Origin: Candidatus Kuenenia stuttgartensis
Lineage (GTDB): Bacteria; Planctomycetota; JAKEIC01; DYIT01
Length of the DNA stretch: 51,842 bases
NCBI GenBank assembly: GCA_020723505.1
Contig: DYIT01000017.1
Coordinates: 1 to 51,842, forward strand
Direction of reading: 5' to 3'
In this document: piece after piece, positions 45,701 to 51,842 of the stretch
How the letters are laid out: each line of letters begins with the position of its first letter
How positions within the stretch are numbered: the first letter of the stretch is position 1
Notes under the pieces: generated by a model
What the model saw: the letters and a program-made list of their open reading frames with translations, nothing else
What the model was told of the DNA's origin: nothing
The model's database searches: none
Program-made: the position numbers and the translations under genes

Positions 45701-47353
45701 ATGAAGACAGCTGCCGTCTTCTGCTGCCTGCAGATGTTGCTCATTGCCGCAATATACCCGGGAAACGCGTTCGCCGGCTGAGGCTCCGGCTGCGGGTGTG
45801 GGTGTTCCACGCCGACCGACAAGCCCGCTGATGACGTTTTCTTCAGTGGCGGGAAGGAACTTGACGAGAAGCTCGGAAAATGGGTCCTCGCGCCGTTCGA
45901 CCTGTTTTCGGGCTGGGCTCAGGGCGACGCGACAGAGAGCGGCGGGAATCATGCGTTGATGCTTGCGGTAGTCAATCATTTCAAGGAAAAGAAGATACCT
46001 TTTTCATGCCGGGCGCAGCGTGTCGAGAGCGGGAGCTCGGGATGCAACGTCTACGTATGGGTATCGACGGACGAACGCCACACTGATTGGCTCATGAGCA
46101 GCGTTTCAGCAAACGCCACGGACTACAAGTTCATTCATTTCCAGGTTGGGGAAGCTGTCGTCATCGCGCACACGCTCGAATCCGACCTCGCGAAGGCGAT
46201 AGAGGGGATATTCAGGCGCAAGCATGCGATGATACTTGCGGATCAGGCCGAGGACATGATAGGCAAAGGTGAAAAGCGCAGGGCCGCCGGATTCATCCGC
46301 GGCTGCCTGCCCGACATCGAGACATGCCCGAACGCCACGGCCAGGGCGGGATGTCTCCTGCTTTGCCTCGGGGGTGAGGGCGGTGAAAGGGAGGCTCTTG
46401 CCCTCCTCGACAAAGCCATATCCCGGCGCAACGAGGCCGGGTCGAAGCTCTATTACGTATGGCTTGCGCTTTCAGGTCGAGGCAGGCTGGGGGAGAAGGC
46501 AGGCGAACTCGACAAAGCCCAGGCCGACTTCGAGGACGCAGCCGTCTGCGCAAACAGCCTCGGGTTGCGCAGGAAGGCCTCGTCCCTGCTCGACGTCGCG
46601 GCAGTCGAAGCCGCGAAGGGAGTGGGACCGAGATGCATCGAGATAATCGCAAAGGCGCTTGAGCTGGAGTCCATTTTCGGCGCCCGCGACTGCATTGGGA
46701 AGATCCGGGGGAGGCATGCGTTCGCCGGGATTATTGACTCGGACGCGGTAAAAAACCTCCTTGTCAGATACGAGCCCTCGGAGCCTTCCGGATTCCTTCA
46801 AGACCCCTACAGGGCGAAACGCAGAACCGTGAAGGAGAGCATGCTTGTCGTCCCGCCGGTCGTGCTCTGCGACGGCGAGAGGAACACGGCGATGGAGGAT
46901 TCCATCGAGGCGGGAATAATGCAGCACCTTGGAAGACGTGGCGTCCGTATCGGGAGCAGGATTATCCTCAAGAGGGAAGGCCTCGACGGGATTGCGGAGA
47001 TGCTGTGCAGGGAATCGGGGGTTGAGGTCAGGGAAAACGGATATTTCAGCCTAAACGCCTACAGCGGGAGCAGGCCTGATCTCGGCATGGCGGTCACGAG
47101 CTTAGTCAGCCGCGCATTCAGGCTGGGAGCGTTCACCAGGACGCCTGAACTGGTCGCGGCAGCCTCTGTCAACCTGAGGTCGGCCGAGCAGGGGGGATGC
47201 GAGGTCGCAGCCGACTTCGCGGTCTTCCGGCTGGACGGGATGAGGATCGCCGCCTTTCGGAGATCCTCTCTCAAGTCGGCCGAACCGGATTTGCGGAAGA
47301 TGCTCAAGACCCTCGGCGGAGATCTAGTGAAGGAGTTCGAGAGTCGGCAATAG
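45701..47353 (+). CDS. Candidate exported selenoprotein, 550 aa (in-frame TGA = Sec27)
   Basis: ATG 45701 has a perfect GGAGGTGA just upstream and opens a signal peptide (MKTAAVFCCLQMLLIAAIYP, cleavage likely after AFA at 23-25). TGA at 45779-45781 is in frame at codon 27. The frame then continues without a stop for 523 codons, beginning GSGCGCGCSTP. In the 58 codons between the TGA and the next possible start (TTG 45956), 43 end in G or C, as expected for coding DNA here. The middle is helical and TPR-like (about 180-310); the C-terminal 150 residues have a mixed alpha-beta pattern with VVLCDGERNTAMEDS. Function and family unknown. Without Sec decoding, it would be a pseudogene with a premature stop. 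Confidence 0.75.
45779..45814 (+). promoter_or_regulatory. In-frame TGA with SECIS-like hairpin
   Basis: After the TGA, GTGG (45798-45801), loop GTGTT and CCAC (45807-45810) form an upper stem; CGGC (45787-45790) and GCCG (45811-45814) form a lower stem with a 7-nt bulge. The loop begins 20 nt after the TGA and starts with G, in keeping with the known bacterial SECIS pattern (hairpin immediately downstream, G in the first two loop bases). A rival fold is GGTGT-TCC-ACGCC. Folding was done by eye. Confidence 0.5.
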
Positions 47354-47606
47354 AGTCGGCAGGCACATGAAGGCAGACCGACTGAAGGAGTACGATGAAG
47401 CAATGGGTTTTCATTGTTGCGCTTTTCTCCTCTCAATTGGCATCGGCCCATGAGTCGTTCCGGTATGATTTTCCGAAGGATGAGGTGCTAAGGTATGAAT
47501 GCCGGAACATCGAATATTTGGAATCCAAGGAAACGGGAGGGAAGACGGCATGGAAAAGGAAAATCGAATACGTTCTAAATAACCCGCAAAGGGGAATCTG
47601 CCGCTT

Positions 47607-47682
47607 CACGCGCGTAGCGCATGGAATGACCCGGACGAGCGTTGACTTGCACCAATGTTTTGTTCCAGCTCGTCCGGGTTAT
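47607..47682 (+). repeat. Two-hairpin intergenic repeat, copy D
   Basis: The first hairpin is ACGCGCGTAGCGCATG (imperfect), then ATGACCCGGACGAGC (47626-47640) pairs with GCTCGTCCGGGTTAT (47668-47682). It lies directly upstream of a consensus -10 for glnS. Confidence 0.9.
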
Positions 47683-47691
47683 GGGTATAAT
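47663..47691 (+). promoter_or_regulatory. Candidate glnS promoter at the end of repeat copy D
   Basis: A perfect TATAAT (47686-47691) lies 41 bp before the glnS start, with a weak -35 (TTCCAG, 47663-47668) in the repeat 17 bp upstream. Confidence 0.45.
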
Positions 47692-47731
47692 GCGCGCCTC
47701 TGGCATCGACCCTATAAGACAGGAGGAGCGC

Positions 47732-49426
<1,695 letters not shown>

Positions 49427-49703
49427 CCCGGATTCCGCGATGCCGGGTCCATGGGAATTTGCTTGACCATTGCGAGCGCAGCAATAATGTAGTCACTTTG
49501 CAGAAGAACCTTGCGGGAATTGAGAGATATTCGGTAAGGCACGCGCGAAGCGCGTGATATGCCCCGGACGAGCTTCACTGCGCATCCATGTCGGTTCCGG
49601 CTCGTCCGGGTCATGTTGCCGTCCGAATCGCGCGCTGGGCGCGATGTGACGCGAGCCTGACGGGCACCGTGGTCGATTCCGGCCCGGCCGCCCGGCGGGT
49701 CCG
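49427..49703. other. Intergenic region glnS-gltX holding repeat copy E
   Basis: This 277-bp stretch has no gene. The centre is repeat copy E. The sequence before it (ATTGAGAGATATTCGG region) is AT-richer, and the sequence after it is GC-rich. Confidence 0.6.
49540..49614 (+). repeat. Two-hairpin intergenic repeat, copy E
   Basis: The first hairpin, CACGCGC GAA GCGCGTG (49540-49556), is identical to copy B. The second arms are CCCCGGACGAGC and GGCTCGTCCGGGTCAT (49599-49614). It precedes gltX by about 90 bp. Confidence 0.9.
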
Positions 49704-51335
49704 ATGGTTCGAGAGGCGTCCGTGTCCCCCGATGATGTCGTCGTCAGGATTGCGCCGAGCCCCACGGGCTCCCCGCACGTGGGCACCGCCTACATCGCCC
49801 TGTTTAACCTCGCCTTGCGCAGGAAGCAGGGCGGCAGGTTCATACTCAGGATAGAGGACACCGACAGGTCGAGGTCCACGAAGGAGTCCGAGGAACAGAT
49901 CTACGATGCCATGGAATGGCTGGGGATAGGATTCGACGAGAGCCCCCGAATCGGCGGTCCCGCGGGGCCCTACAGGCAGTCGGAGCGGTCCGAGACTTAC
50001 CGGAAGTTCGCCGACGACCTGGTCGCCAGGGGGAAGGCTTACCTCTGCTTCTGCACCGAGAAGCGCATCGAGGAGCTTCGCGTCCTTCAGAAGAAGCAGG
50101 AACTTCCCATCGGATACGACGGCCTGTGCAAATCGCTCTCCAGGGCGGAGATTGAGGCCAACCTCGAGGCTGGCAGGCCGTACGTCATCAGGCTGCTTGT
50201 GGACCACGAATCCGAGACGGTCTGCCACGACTTCTTCAGGAAGAGGATCGCGATTTCGAACATGCAGGTGGACGACCAGGTGCTCATCAAGTCGGACGGA
50301 TTCCCCACTTACCACCTCGCGAACGTGGTCGACGACCACCTCATGGGCGTCACCCACGTGATAAGGGCCGAGGAATGGATTTCCTCCCTCCCCAAGCATG
50401 TCATCCTCTACGGCGCGTTCGGGTGGGAGCCGCCCGTCTTCGCCCACATGCCCCTCCTGAGGAACAAGGACAAGTCCAAGATCTCCAAGCGCAAGAATCC
50501 CACGTCGCTGGTTTGGTTCAGGGACGCCGGGTACCTTCCCGAGGCCATGGTCAACTTCCTCTCCCTGATGGGCTATTCGCCCCCGCCAAGGGAATCGTGC
50601 CCCGAGGGGAACCCGGAGATCTTCGGTTTCGACGAGATGGTCAGGGATTTCGACCTGTCCAGGGTGAAGACTTCCGGCCCGATATTCGACCTCGAGAAGC
50701 TGGACAACTTCAACGGCGTCTACATCAGGAAGATGACGGACGAGGAGTGCGTCGGCAGGCTGCTCGGCTTCTACGCCTATCTCGAAGCCGAACGGGGCAG
50801 GCTGACCGCCGAAATCGAATCCGAATTGCCCGCCGCGGCCGAGATGAGGACCCTGGACGAGAGGAGAAGGGCTCTCACCAGGAGCACGCTCGAGTTCATC
50901 CGGAAGCACAGGCCGTCGCGGGAGCGTCTTGTCCAAATGATGGGGGTTTTGAAGGAGAGGATGAAGAATTTCCTCGAGTTCGCGGACGTCGCGGGTTTCT
51001 TCTTCGAGGACGCGCTTTCCTACGACCCCGGGCTCCTTGTCCCGAAGAAGACCAATCCCGCGGACGCCGCGAAAGTCCTCAGGCTCGCCGCCGACCGCAT
51101 CGAGAGCGTCGGGGAGTTCAGCCTCGCGAAGGTCGAGGACGGCGTCAGGTCCCTTCCGGACGAGACCGGCTGGAAGGGCAGGGCGCTGTTCATGGCGATA
51201 AGGGTCGCAGTCACGGGGTCCGACGTGTCCCCTCCGCTTTTCGAGAGCATGGAAATACTCGGCAGGGAGAAGACCGTCCTGCGCCTGCGCGGGGCGGCCG
51301 GATTCCTTGACGGGATTGCCGCCCGGAGTATTTGA
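49704..51335 (+). CDS. gltX: Glutamyl-tRNA synthetase
   Basis: This 543-aa class I synthetase has the HIGH-like SPTGSPHVGTAY (HVGT 25-28) and KISKR (259-263). The segment LRIEDTDRSRS is the GluRS signature. The anticodon-binding helical part follows (about 350-543). The start may be ATG 49704 or GTG 49722, which has GAGAGG 5 nt upstream. It is downstream of repeat copy E and is followed by purM. Confidence 0.96.
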   Translation: MVREASVSPDDVVVRIAPSPTGSPHVGTAYIALFNLALRRKQGGRFILRIEDTDRSRSTKESEEQIYDAMEWLGIGFDESPRIGGPAGPYRQSERSETYRKFADDLVARGKAYLCFCTEKRIEELRVLQKKQELPIGYDGLCKSLSRAEIEANLEAGRPYVIRLLVDHESETVCHDFFRKRIAISNMQVDDQVLIKSDGFPTYHLANVVDDHLMGVTHVIRAEEWISSLPKHVILYGAFGWEPPVFAHMPLLRNKDKSKISKRKNPTSLVWFRDAGYLPEAMVNFLSLMGYSPPPRESCPEGNPEIFGFDEMVRDFDLSRVKTSGPIFDLEKLDNFNGVYIRKMTDEECVGRLLGFYAYLEAERGRLTAEIESELPAAAEMRTLDERRRALTRSTLEFIRKHRPSRERLVQMMGVLKERMKNFLEFADVAGFFFEDALSYDPGLLVPKKTNPADAAKVLRLAADRIESVGEFSLAKVEDGVRSLPDETGWKGRALFMAIRVAVTGSDVSPPLFESMEILGREKTVLRLRGAAGFLDGIAARSI

Positions 51336-51390
51336 TGCATCCTGTTCCGACAGACGGCGTTTTCAGGCCGCATTTGAAACAGAGGTCCGC

Positions 51391-51842
51391 ATGCCGAAGC
51401 TAAAAAAGCCGATGACGTACGGGGAGGCCGGGGTCGACCTCGATCTCAAGGACAAGTTCATCGACGACATCCAGCGTTCCGTGCAGTCGACTCACGGCCC
51501 GAGGGTGATTGGCGCCCCCGGCGGATTCGCAGGGCTGTTCGCCTTGAACTTCAAGGAGGAGCTCTTCAGGGATACGTACAAGGACCCTGTGCTGGTCGGG
51601 ACCACGGACGGCGTCGGGACCAAGCTCAAAATCGCGTTCCAGACCGGCCTTCACCACACCGTGGGCATCGACCTCGTTGCGATGAACGTCAACGACCTCA
51701 TCGTTTGCGGATCGACCCCGCTCTTCTTCCTCGACTACATCGCCACGAGCAGGATTGACCCCGATGTGCTGAGGTACGTGGTCGAGGGAATCACCGAAGG
51801 CTGCCATCAGTCCGGGATGGCGCTTCTCGGCGGGGGGACGGC
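51391..51842 (+). CDS. purM: Phosphoribosylformylglycinamidine cyclo-ligase (5' part only)
   Basis: The first 150 codons of PurM (AIR synthetase), cut by the window end. It has YGEAGVDLDLKDKF at the N-terminus, LVGTTDGVGTKLKIAF and IDLVAMNVNDLIVCGSTPLFFLDY. The last visible residues are LLGGGTA, where most PurM proteins have GGETA; an Asp/Glu-to-Gly change there is odd, but the window ends at once. The related SelD was considered; the VAMNVNDL and FFLDY segments favour PurM. Confidence 0.9.
   Translation, partial: MPKLKKPMTYGEAGVDLDLKDKFIDDIQRSVQSTHGPRVIGAPGGFAGLFALNFKEELFRDTYKDPVLVGTTDGVGTKLKIAFQTGLHHTVGIDLVAMNVNDLIVCGSTPLFFLDYIATSRIDPDVLRYVVEGITEGCHQSGMALLGGGT

Noticed and set aside
45956-47353. 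Shorter gene starting at TTG 45956, with TGA 45779 as a true stop
   Set aside because: No ribosome site at 45956, and the 58 codons before it keep coding-type third positions and continue directly from a signal peptide with an excellent ribosome site.

Overview
The window is a GC-rich bacterial chromosome segment (roughly 60% G+C by eye) that uses the standard code: several TGA stops form 4-base overlaps with the next start. The genes suggest a Gram-negative-type, Planctomycetes-like or related bacterium. Support comes from a pseudopilin with an H-X9-DG style C-terminus, a HEAT-type protein of a kind I associate with Planctomycetes, a DUF1844 protein, CMP-KDO synthetase (outer membrane) and glutamate racemase (peptidoglycan). 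The phylum is an inference; no rRNA is present.

Layout. 1-1.4 kb: a secreted protein and a pseudopilin. 1.5-6.5 kb: metK-ahcY-zinc ribbon, then a GlcD-type oxidase coupled to a membrane protein. 6.7-8.5 kb: mnmG. 8.6-16.4 kb: fatty-acid cluster rpmF-plsX-fabH-fabD-fabG-acpP-fabF, interrupted between fabG and acpP by methylmalonyl-CoA mutase and epimerase genes. 16.5-20.4 kb: murI, HEAT lipoprotein, DUF366, PfkB kinase and thpR, mostly overlapping. 20.5-21.0 kb: tRNA-Cys, tRNA-Gly, a 30-codon bS22-like gene, a terminator and tRNA-Leu. 21.2-25.9 kb: an accessory stretch with a broken HEAT gene, a DUF4143 ATPase, inverted and direct repeats, a cupin and a lipoprotein. 26.2-32.5 kb: selB, a Ser/Thr kinase, DUF58, a BatA-like protein and a lipoprotein with four tandem CCHC units. 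32.6-42.7 kb (minus strand): DUF1844, then rimO, pgpA, GGDEF, SpoIIE phosphatase, RsbW-like kinase, STAS, lipoprotein, kdsB and pyrG. 43-51.8 kb (plus strand): rhomboid, methyltransferase, pilin-like protein, a candidate selenoprotein, a truncated gene, glnS, gltX and the start of purM.

The most interesting element is at 45701-47353. A signal peptide is followed by an in-frame TGA and then by a Cys-rich stretch and about 500 more codons in the same frame. A SECIS-like hairpin starts just after the TGA, and selB lies in the same window. I read this as a probable exported selenoprotein of no family I recognise, with Sec at position 2 of the predicted mature protein.

A second theme is a family of five roughly 75-bp intergenic elements, each made of two hairpins (23969, 33032, 42891, 47607 and 49540). 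One copy truncates a gene and lies directly before a consensus -10 box for glnS.
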